Shown: positions 1-5,564 of the stretch, in pieces
Position numbering within the stretch: position 1 is the first letter of the stretch
How the letters are laid out: each line of letters starts with the position of its first letter
Origin: Prevotellaceae bacterium UBA7017
Lineage (GTDB): Bacteria > Bacteroidota > Bacteroidia > Bacteroidales > Bacteroidaceae
Length of the DNA stretch: 8,408 nucleotides
Direction of reading: 5' to 3'
Assembly: GCA_002449535.1 (NCBI GenBank)
Contig: DJWZ01000092.1
Span: forward strand, 1,215-9,622
Notes under the pieces: model-generated
What the model saw: only the letters and a program-made list of their open reading frames with translations
Databases searched by the model: none
What the model was told of the DNA's origin: nothing
Position numbers and translations under genes: made by a program

Positions 1-119
1 TTGATGTATGGGAGCATGCATATTACCTTGACTACCAGAACCGGCGTGCTGACCACTTGGCTGCGTTGTGGCAGATTGTTGATTGGAAAGTGATAGAGGA
101 CAGGTTAACGACTAAATAA
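1..119 (+). CDS. sodB: Superoxide dismutase (Fe/Mn family), C-terminal end only
   Basis: This is the last 38 codons of a superoxide dismutase, which converts superoxide to oxygen and hydrogen peroxide in the cytoplasm; the rest lies left of the window. The frame starting at base 3 opens with DVWEHAYY, the family signature, in which the Asp (3-5) and His (15-17) are two of the four metal ligands. The following YQNRRADHL and the Trp-rich end (LWQIVDWKVIEDRL) match the C-terminal helices of the family. The stop is TAA at 117-119. The final residues TTK and the stop fall inside a 15-bp sequence that recurs at 590-604, so the extreme C-terminus may have been replaced or extended by repeat DNA. Iron, manganese or cambialistic metal use cannot be decided from this fragment; the Fe-type name follows from what is usual in Bacteroidales. 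Confidence 0.93.
   Translation, partial: DVWEHAYYLDYQNRRADHLAALWQIVDWKVIEDRLTTK
102..116. repeat. 15-bp direct repeat, left copy
   Basis: AGGTTAACGACTAAA here and AGGTTAACGATTAAA at 590-604 differ at one base. Both are in the same orientation and contain the palindrome GTTAAC. This copy contains the last four sense codons before the sodB stop; the other lies just past the MGMT stop. The two therefore bracket the MGMT gene and the scar region. Confidence 0.55.
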
Positions 120-136
120 TCACGAAGACACGGAGT

Positions 137-214
137 ATGGATCAAGAGACTCGGTGGCAAACTCGTTATCAGAAGATGGTTAGTTTCATTGAGACCAATC
201 ATCGGAATTTTTGA
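137..214 (+). pseudogene. Short ORF resembling the start of a helicase-associated domain, probable gene remnant
   Basis: A 25-codon reading frame runs from ATG 137 to TGA 214. Its protein has the spacing W-x-x-R-Y-x-x-M-V-x-F-I-E-x-N-H-R-N. That resembles, from memory, the beginning of helicase-associated repeat domains in Bacteroidales proteins, where a Pro-Ser-Lys type continuation and a conserved Trp follow NHRN. Here the frame stops right after NHRNF, and no continuation is visible in the other two forward frames, which become the MGMT gene. The simplest reading is a decayed fragment left by a deletion. It ends 7 bp before ATG 222, so a short translated leader coupled to the MGMT gene is the alternative. 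The family assignment is recalled, not searched. Confidence 0.35.
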
Positions 215-221
215 TGATAAT

Positions 222-575
222 ATGAAAGATTATCGTGATAGGATGACGTCAGAGGAGGCGAGGGCGTTTCGTGATGATGTGCATAACATTGTATCGCAGA
301 TTCCTCGTGGATATGTGACAACATATGGGGATATAGCAGCATTGGCTGGATGGCCCAGTCACTCAAGGATGGTGGGACGAACATTGAGATATGCACCTGA
401 GTCTGCTGAACTTCCTTGTCATCGTGTGGTGAACAAGGAGGGACGTACAGCTCCTGGATGGGCTATGCAGCGTGTAATGTTAGAGAATGAGGGTGTTCGC
501 TTCAAAGCGAATGGGCATGTGGATATGGAGAGATGCAAGTGGAGGTTGGAAATAATATTAAAAGGTGAAAAGTGA
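222..575 (+). CDS. Single-domain MGMT-family protein with PCHRV active site
   Basis: This is a small cytoplasmic protein of the O6-alkylguanine-DNA alkyltransferase fold, which flips alkylated guanine out of DNA and moves the alkyl group to a cysteine. Only the C-terminal DNA-binding/active-site domain is present (117 aa, against about 160-180 for full Ogt). Visible in order are IPRGYVTTYGDIA (residues 27-39), the helix-turn-helix RMVGRTL with the Arg finger (49-55), the acceptor motif PCHRV with Cys66, and LENEG near the end. Cys rather than Trp argues against a repair-dead alkyltransferase-like (ATL) protein, but the usual GGY after the active site is APGW here, so catalysis is not assured. 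Start: ATG 222 is preferred for its AT-rich upstream region; ATG 243 (110 aa, nearer the conserved domain) and TTG 189 (128 aa) are in frame too. The last residues, KGEK, are encoded by an intergenic-type repeat. Confidence 0.85.
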   Translation: MKDYRDRMTSEEARAFRDDVHNIVSQIPRGYVTTYGDIAALAGWPSHSRMVGRTLRYAPESAELPCHRVVNKEGRTAPGWAMQRVMLENEGVRFKANGHVDMERCKWRLEIILKGEK

Positions 576-589
576 AAGGTGAAAATAAA
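560..589. repeat. Short purine-rich tandem repeat at the MGMT 3' end
   Basis: Imperfect copies of AAAGGTGAAA and AGTGAAAGGTGAAA run back to back and continue into the GGTTAAC sequence at 591-597. Such AAGGTGAAAAGTGAAAGG strings are, from memory, common between genes in Bacteroidetes. The MGMT stop codon lies inside the tract. Confidence 0.5.
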
Positions 590-604
590 AGGTTAACGAT
601 TAAA
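590..604. repeat. 15-bp direct repeat, right copy
   Basis: AGGTTAACGATTAAA, a 14/15 match in the same orientation to 102-116. It lies 14 bp past the MGMT stop and joins the purine-rich tract at 560-589. Confidence 0.55.
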
Positions 605-645
605 AGCGTCTATTGTATGTTTTTTTGAATAAATTGCAAAAAATA

Positions 646-677
646 TTTGTTTATTTCATTTTTTTTATGTACCTTTG
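646..677 (+). promoter_or_regulatory. Bacteroidetes-type promoter of the initiator tRNA
   Basis: A -33 box TTTG (646-649) and a -7 box TACCTTTG (670-677) are separated by 20 nt. This fits the sigma-ABfr consensus TTTG-N19-21-TAnnTTTG exactly. Transcription should start near 684, giving a 5' leader of about 36 nt before the tRNA. Confidence 0.88.
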
Positions 678-683
678 CACCCG

Positions 684-714
684 CAAATGAGAAATAAGGC
701 TCATTTGACTTATT
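684..714 (+). promoter_or_regulatory. Inverted repeat in the tRNA 5' leader
   Basis: CAAATGAG (684-691) and CTCATTTG (700-707) form a perfect 8-bp stem with an 8-nt loop. It starts at about the predicted transcription start. A second, competing pairing, AATAAG (693-698) with CTTATT (709-714), uses the loop of the first. With only one nucleotide between 707 and 709, both together as a pseudoknot look sterically impossible, so they would be alternatives. The element could be a pre-tRNA hairpin or a protein-binding dyad; nothing seen decides this. Confidence 0.5.
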
Positions 715-719
715 AACAT

Positions 720-792
720 CGCGGAGTGGAGCAGTTGGTAGCTCGCCAGGCTCATAACCTGGAGGTCGCATGTTCGAGTCCTGCCTCCGCAA
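720..792 (+). tRNA. Initiator tRNA-fMet (CAU)
   Basis: A full cloverleaf carries formyl-methionine to the ribosomal P site to start translation. The anticodon CAU is at 753-755 in the loop CTCATAA. Two marks identify an initiator: the C1:A72 mismatch at the acceptor end (C720 against A791) and the A11:U24 pair in the D stem (A730-T743). The discriminator is A792. The 3' CCA is not encoded (CAA follows), so RNase Z processing and CCA addition are needed. Two oddities are visible. The anticodon stem has A-U, G-C, G-C where most bacterial initiators have three G:C pairs. The T stem (768-772/780-784) has a U:C mismatch at T771/C781, position 52:62. Promoter and terminator are both its own. Confidence 0.96.
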
Positions 793-799
793 CAAAATA

Positions 800-827
800 C
801 CCCGACAGATTTCTGCCGGGGATTTTT
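800..827. terminator. Bidirectional intrinsic terminator between tRNA-fMet and rnz
   Basis: CCCCGACAGA (800-809) pairs with TCTGCCGGGG (812-821) as a 10-bp stem with one A:C mismatch. On the + strand it is followed by ATTTTT, ending the tRNA transcript. Read on the - strand the same stem is followed by TATTTT, ending the rnz transcript 10 bp past its stop codon. Confidence 0.88.
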
Positions 828-831
828 ATGT

Positions 832-1680
832 TCAAACATCAATGATGTCGCCTTCATTGGAGAGCAGGGTAGGGGAAAAGACTTCCTGGGCTTCTTTGAG
901 GAATATGTTTTCGTCGTTGTAGCGTTGACTATAATGCCCCAAAAGGAGTTGCTTTGCACCAGCACTCTTGGCTACCATTGCCGCCTCACGGGCAGTGGAA
1001 TGCATATACTTGCCTGCATTATCTTTCCTGTCATCAGCGTATGTCGCCTCATGGTATATGGTGATGGTGCCAGGACACATGTTTCGGAGGGTTTCTCCAA
1101 GGGTGGGAATATAACGTGTGTCGGAGCAATAGGCGTAAGCCCTGACTGGGGTAGGGGGAGCCGGAATAAGTGGACGTGGCAGGGAGGTGTTACGTATGAA
1201 ATGCTCACGCGTGGGCTTCTCCTTAAAAAGAAATCCGCAGCATGGAACTCTATGCTGAAGTGGAATAGTCTCTACCGTAAGAGAACGGTCTTCGTAGATG
1301 ACCTGTGAGAGAGTGGTATCAAGGGGATGGAAGATGATGTCATAGTCCATTGTGGAGAGGAACATCTTCTTTTCCATCATGAAGAGTGCTTCGTAGTGTG
1401 CCGGAGCATAGACATGAAGCGGTGCGGTACGTCCCTGCAGACCAAAGGTAGAGAGCATTCCCATGAGTCCAAAGATATGGTCGCCATGGGTGTGGCTGAT
1501 GAAGATGGCATAAAGTTTGGAGAAACTGACATGGGAGCGTCGCACTTGTACCTGTGTGCCCTCGCCACAATCTATCATAAAGTATTTACCCCGAATCTCA
1601 ACAATCTGAGAGGAAGGGTTATGATTTTTTGACGGCAGGGCACTGCCACAGCCAAGGATATGGACCTTGAATGGATTCAT
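832..1680 (-). CDS. rnz: Ribonuclease Z, tRNA 3' processing endonuclease
   Basis: This zinc-dependent cytoplasmic nuclease of the metallo-beta-lactamase fold cuts the 3' trailer from tRNA precursors after the discriminator base. Metal-binding motifs are complete: HTHGDH at residues 63-68, His143 in LQHRVPC, Asp187 in YCSDTRY and His249 in LLLGHYSQRY. The RNase Z-typical HEATY (210-214) and HSTAREAA (227-234) are also present. The protein has 282 residues, shorter than the usual 300-310. The gap lies between GFLFKEKP (149-156) and RAYAYCSD (180-187), where family members carry a longer segment with a TPDG-like turn and here only a Pro-rich linker (168-178) remains. The start ATG overlaps the lolA stop by 4 bp (ATGA), pointing to coupled translation. 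It is the last gene of the leftward cluster and converges on the tRNA. Confidence 0.96.
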   Translation of the reverse strand: MNPFKVHILGCGSALPSKNHNPSSQIVEIRGKYFMIDCGEGTQVQVRRSHVSFSKLYAIFISHTHGDHIFGLMGMLSTFGLQGRTAPLHVYAPAHYEALFMMEKKMFLSTMDYDIIFHPLDTTLSQVIYEDRSLTVETIPLQHRVPCCGFLFKEKPTREHFIRNTSLPRPLIPAPPTPVRAYAYCSDTRYIPTLGETLRNMCPGTITIYHEATYADDRKDNAGKYMHSTAREAAMVAKSAGAKQLLLGHYSQRYNDENIFLKEAQEVFSPTLLSNEGDIIDV

Positions 1681-2273
1681 CGCATATCTATAATCTCAGC
1701 CTTAGGGAAGTCCTTGGCATTGAACGTAAATACAGAATTGTCCAACGACTGATTTTTTAGGTTGCTGATATGGATGGTTACCCAGGTGCCTTTCTGAAGG
1801 AACTTCACCTCTTTTATATTATATGTCTTATCAACGAGGATGAACATCTCGCTGATAGGCTTACCCTTTCCAACCAGATGAACCTGTGTGCCACTGGCGA
1901 TATTGGACGAGGTGATGGTATAACCCTTCTTATAGAGTGTCAGAAAATTATAGGGGTTCATACTCTGCTGAGCAGAAGCATTGGGATGAGAGATGTTCAC
2001 CTCATCGGACTTCTTGTTATACACCCATTGTGTCTTACCGTCATACCACATGATAGCATTTGGGACACGGGCGCAGAACCTGTCACCTTTGACAGAGATA
2101 GTACCAGAATTATTGAGTTTGCCACCAGAGATAGTGAAATTGGCTGTGAAACCTTTTGAGATAGCTATCTTGTCGGCAACTTTATCGAGTATCTTCTTGC
2201 CATTATTCGCTGCCATAAGGGATGTGGCACAGAAGAACAATAACATTGTGAATATAGAAATCTTTCTTATCAT
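1677..2273 (-). CDS. lolA: LolA-like periplasmic lipoprotein carrier
   Basis: This is a probable periplasmic chaperone that takes lipoproteins released from the inner membrane and carries them to the outer membrane. It has 198 residues, normal for the family. A signal peptide is visible: basic MIRK, a hydrophobic stretch (about 5-19) and a likely cut near SLMA-ANN around residue 21. Cys15 is preceded by FF and does not make a convincing lipobox. The mature part shows the LolA beta-sheet pattern: GFTANFTISGG (41-51), GTISVKGDRFCARVP (57-71), MWYDGKTQWVYNK (75-87) and a late VKFLQKGTWVTIHISNL (156-172). ATG 2273 is chosen because upstream in-frame starts add a non-signal-like extension inside ftsK. 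It starts 25 bp after the ftsK stop and overlaps rnz. Sequence identity to proteobacterial LolA is probably low, so a related LolA-fold role is possible. Confidence 0.85.
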   Translation of the reverse strand: MIRKISIFTMLLFFCATSLMAANNGKKILDKVADKIAISKGFTANFTISGGKLNNSGTISVKGDRFCARVPNAIMWYDGKTQWVYNKKSDEVNISHPNASAQQSMNPYNFLTLYKKGYTITSSNIASGTQVHLVGKGKPISEMFILVDKTYNIKEVKFLQKGTWVTIHISNLKNQSLDNSVFTFNAKDFPKAEIIDMR

Positions 2274-2298
2274 AATTATTTTCTTATATAGTGAATAT

Positions 2299-4788
2299 TT
2301 AGTTTGCTCCCAACGTATTGAGAAGAGACTGTAGTGTCTCCTCATCCTGAATAAGTACATCACGAGGTTTAGAACCATGTGCAGCACCTACGACACCAGC
2401 TTTCTCCAGTTGGTCCATAAGACGTCCGGCACGGTTGTAACCTATAGAGAACTTACGCTGGATGAGAGAGGTAGAGCCTTGCTGGGTATTGATTATGACA
2501 TGCGCCGCCTCGCTGAACAGTGGATCGAGATTTCCGATATCCTCTGTACCGCCGCCACTACCTTCTTCAGTATTGATAGGCTCAGGAAGTTCCAATGGTC
2601 CGTTGTAGCCAGGCTGGTCAGCAATGAACTTATTTATAGCAATTACCTCAGGAGTATCAACGAAGGCGCATTGAACACGCACTGGAGTACCCTTATCGAG
2701 GATGAGCATATCACCACGTCCGATAAGTTGGTTCGCACCTGTGCCATCAAGGATAGTCTTAGAATCGACAGAAGACATAACTTTGAACGCCATACGACCT
2801 GGGAAGTTAGCCTTTATGGTACCAGTGATAATATTCACAGTAGGACGCTGTGTAGCAATAATCATGTGTATGCCGACTGCACGTGCCTTCTGGGCAATAC
2901 GTGCTATAGGCAGCTCTATCTCCTTACCAGCAGTCATTATGAGGTCACCATACTCATCGATGATGACAACGATATATGGTAGGAAACGGTGTCCATTCTC
3001 AGGATTGAGCTGACGTTTGGTGAACTTTTCGTTATATTCTTCAAGTTTACGAACATTGGCAAGTTTCAGAAGGTTATAACGGTCGTCCATTTCCTGACAG
3101 ACAGAGTTGAGCGTCTTGACAACCTTCTTCACGTCAGTGATGATTGGTTCGTCAGCATCACTCTCTGGTGGTATCTGTGCAAGGAAGTGATTTTGCAGCG
3201 GCTTATAGATAGAGAATTCCACCATCTTAGGATCGACGAGTACGAACTTCAGCTCAGCAGGATGCTTTTTGTAGAGTAGGGAAGTGATAATGGCATTGAG
3301 ACCTACTGATTTACCTTGTCCTGTAGCACCAGCAACAAGAAGGTGAGGTATCTTTGCCAGGTCAACCATGTATATATCGTTAGAGATTGTCTTACCAAGT
3401 GCCAATGGCAGTGCCATAGTTGTCTCTTGGAATTTCTTTGAAGAAAGAATGCTCTCCATGCTGACAACGCGTGGATTAGCATTTGGAACCTCAATACCGA
3501 TAGTACCACGTCCTGGGATAGGTGCTATGATACGTATGCCAAGGGCTGCAAGAGACAAAGCGATATCGTCCTCAAGAGAGCGTACCTTGGAAATCTTGAT
3601 ACCAGGAGCAAGGGTTATCTCATAAAGGGTAATGGTAGGTCCGACGGTAGCCTTGATGCTCTCGACTTTAACGCCGAAGTTACCCAGAACCTGTACGATG
3701 CGGTCCTTATTCTTACGCTGCTCGTCCATATCAATGAACGATTTGCCATCATCCTCATATTTTTTCAGCAGGTCAAGGGTAGGGTACTTATAACGTGACA
3801 ACTCAGCCTTGGGATCGTAAGGGGAGAGGTCAGCCACACTGGTGGTAATACCACTATTGGTAGATACATCTTCTGTCGTGCCAGATTCTACTTCAAAACC
3901 GACGTCAGAACTATCAGCAACAGGTTCCATAGGAGTTACGGACTTATAATCATCTTGCAGTGGTTGTTCTTCTGTAACATCCTCATTTTCATCCATATAA
4001 CCATTATCAACAACTTCTGCTTGATCAGTTTTAAGGTTGAAATTAACAATTTGTGAAGACGGATCGTCATAGACATCGTTATTAGCATCTTCAGAAGCCG
4101 GAGCATCGGTTTTGTCACCATCCTTTCCTAAATTGGTAATAGTAAAGGAAACCTTATCAGTAACCAGTTTGAGTGGATTGAAGATTTTACGGATGAAGTA
4201 TATCGTTTCCGATGTAAGATAAACGAGGAATAGTATTGCCGTCAGGATAAGGATAGCTGTAAGACCTGGAGTACCTATAATATTTTCTGTCATCGAAGCG
4301 ATATATGCACCATGGTTTCCGCCAGCATTAAAGACTTTGTCGAGCATTAAAGGATTGATATATTCTGCAAGGAATATGCTGCTCCAAATCATTACCAGCA
4401 TCATGCAGAAAAACCATTTCAGCAGGTTTAGTTTATAGACGCCAATCATTTTGAATGAAATTAGCATCATGAAAACCGGAATGAGAATTGCTGAATATCC
4501 AAAACAACAAGCTATCAGAAAATAAGACGTATAAGCTCCCCAAGATCCACAAATATTCTGGAAGGCGCGGTCTTTATTGAAAAAATCGCCAGGCATAGGA
4601 TGTTCCAGCAAACTTTGGTCAGAAGCAGCTGTTGTGAAATATGAAATGAAACATATTATCATAACAACAGACAGAAAGAATAAGGTAATGCCAACGGTGA
4701 AATTTGTTTTCTCACCAGTGAATTTATCAAATCCAAGAGCAACCTTAAAAGATGTCTTGCTTTTTTTCTTTTTTATTCCTTTTGACAT
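2299..4788 (-). CDS. ftsK: FtsK/SpoIIIE DNA translocase
   Basis: This septum-bound, ATP-driven motor moves DNA during division so that chromosome ends and dimers are cleared, and it usually activates XerCD recombination at dif. It has 829 residues, normal for Bacteroidetes. After a Lys-rich start there are about four membrane segments (roughly 31-52, 85-117, 122-144, 172-198). An acidic, poorly conserved linker follows (about 220-330), then the alpha domain and the RecA-like motor with Walker A GATGQGKS (487-494), Walker B VVIIDEYGD (607-615) and ATQRP (645-649). The end (about 755-815) is a winged-helix gamma domain, with SLIQRKFSIGYNRAGRLMDQ typical of the KOPS-reading module. The start ATG 4788 precedes a typical basic N-terminus. 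The 79 bp upstream are very AT-rich but hold no clear promoter match, so it is probably expressed with the upstream genes. Confidence 0.97.
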   Translation of the reverse strand: MSKGIKKKKSKTSFKVALGFDKFTGEKTNFTVGITLFFLSVVMIICFISYFTTAASDQSLLEHPMPGDFFNKDRAFQNICGSWGAYTSYFLIACCFGYSAILIPVFMMLISFKMIGVYKLNLLKWFFCMMLVMIWSSIFLAEYINPLMLDKVFNAGGNHGAYIASMTENIIGTPGLTAILILTAILFLVYLTSETIYFIRKIFNPLKLVTDKVSFTITNLGKDGDKTDAPASEDANNDVYDDPSSQIVNFNLKTDQAEVVDNGYMDENEDVTEEQPLQDDYKSVTPMEPVADSSDVGFEVESGTTEDVSTNSGITTSVADLSPYDPKAELSRYKYPTLDLLKKYEDDGKSFIDMDEQRKNKDRIVQVLGNFGVKVESIKATVGPTITLYEITLAPGIKISKVRSLEDDIALSLAALGIRIIAPIPGRGTIGIEVPNANPRVVSMESILSSKKFQETTMALPLALGKTISNDIYMVDLAKIPHLLVAGATGQGKSVGLNAIITSLLYKKHPAELKFVLVDPKMVEFSIYKPLQNHFLAQIPPESDADEPIITDVKKVVKTLNSVCQEMDDRYNLLKLANVRKLEEYNEKFTKRQLNPENGHRFLPYIVVIIDEYGDLIMTAGKEIELPIARIAQKARAVGIHMIIATQRPTVNIITGTIKANFPGRMAFKVMSSVDSKTILDGTGANQLIGRGDMLILDKGTPVRVQCAFVDTPEVIAINKFIADQPGYNGPLELPEPINTEEGSGGGTEDIGNLDPLFSEAAHVIINTQQGSTSLIQRKFSIGYNRAGRLMDQLEKAGVVGAAHGSKPRDVLIQDEETLQSLLNTLGAN

Positions 4789-4867
4789 TATAATAATATT
4801 TATTAAAGATATTTCAAATAAGATAAGAAGAAGTGTACTATATAATATATCCTATTTATCATAATCA

Positions 4868-5557
4868 TCATTCAACTTTTGAAGAGTAAATTTCCGAGAA
4901 TAGTCTTGGTAATGGTGATTCTACAGATATTATCTTATGAGAAACAGGATGTTCAAATTCTATTTTACGTGCTAATAACGAAATGCTTCCGTCAGGATTG
5001 GAGCGTTTAGCTCCGTATTTCAGATCTCCTTTAATCGGACAGCCAATATGAGCCAGCTGACATCTTATTTGGTGATGTCGTCCTGTATGCAGTTTTACTT
5101 CCAGCAGATGATATTTTTTTCCTGATGCCAGAATTCTGTATTCCAGGATTGCCTCTTTAGAATTCGCTCTCTCTAAATCGTATGCATAGCTTTTATTTTG
5201 TTTTTCGTTACGTACAAGCCAATTACGTAAGAAATGAAAATTTCCGTCAATATTTTCTGTTTGTGGTAAATTTTCTGTTATGACCCAATAAGTCTTATGT
5301 ACTTCCTGTGTAGCGAACATTTTATTGAGTCTTGTCAAAGCCTTGGAGGTTTTTGCAAAGACAACGATACCTTGAGCCGGTCTGTCAAGACGATGCACAA
5401 CTCCCAGGAACACATTCGAGGGTTTGTTGTGCGTAACTTTTATCCAGGCTTTCACAGTATCAGAGAGAGGGACATCGCCAGTTTTGTCTCCCTGAACGAT
5501 TTCCCCACTCTCCTTATATACAATGATAATATGGTTGTCTTCGTAAAGAACTTCCAT
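4868..5557 (-). CDS. RluA-family RNA pseudouridine synthase
   Basis: This enzyme converts chosen uridines in rRNA or tRNA to pseudouridine. It has 229 residues and consists of the catalytic domain only, without an N-terminal S4 domain. The catalytic signature HRLDRPAQG is at residues 55-63, with Asp58 as the nucleophile. The second conserved block is LHTGRHHQIRCQLAHIG, followed by GDLKYGA and the closing LLARKIEFEHPV. The opening VLYEDNHIIIVYKESG is the usual first strand pair. Which RNA position it modifies cannot be told from sequence alone, so no rlu symbol is given. It begins 7 bp after the fabG stop, so it almost surely shares its transcript. Its DNA is AT-richer than that of fabG or rho: by hand count 5221-5280 is 25% GC against 48% at 7201-7260. 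Confidence 0.93.
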   Translation of the reverse strand: MEVLYEDNHIIIVYKESGEIVQGDKTGDVPLSDTVKAWIKVTHNKPSNVFLGVVHRLDRPAQGIVVFAKTSKALTRLNKMFATQEVHKTYWVITENLPQTENIDGNFHFLRNWLVRNEKQNKSYAYDLERANSKEAILEYRILASGKKYHLLEVKLHTGRHHQIRCQLAHIGCPIKGDLKYGAKRSNPDGSISLLARKIEFEHPVSHKIISVESPLPRLFSEIYSSKVE

Positions 5558-5564
5558 TACTTTT

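Noticed and set aside
684..714. H-type pseudoknot in the tRNA leader
   Set aside because: The loop that must cross the 8-bp stem would be one nucleotide long, so the two stems are better seen as alternatives.
651..965. Minus-strand frame crossing the tRNA and terminator
   Set aside because: It reads through the tRNA, the terminator and the rnz 3' end; fragments such as GGRTRTCDLQ are the usual false translation of tRNA sequence.
925..1308. Plus-strand open frame opposite rnz
   Set aside because: It lies antisense to conserved RNase Z motifs and its protein shows no recognisable domain.
2274..2387. Longer LolA start at 2387
   Set aside because: It would overlap ftsK by 89 bp and place a non-signal-like stretch before a clear signal peptide that begins at ATG 2273.
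2377..2982. 201-codon plus-strand frame opposite ftsK
   Set aside because: It is antisense to the conserved FtsK motor and gamma domain; its length follows from the codon pattern of ftsK.
4789..4867. Promoter for ftsK in the AT-rich gap
   Set aside because: The minus strand has TATCTTTA, one base off the -7 box, but no TTTG at the right distance upstream, so the match is too weak to call.
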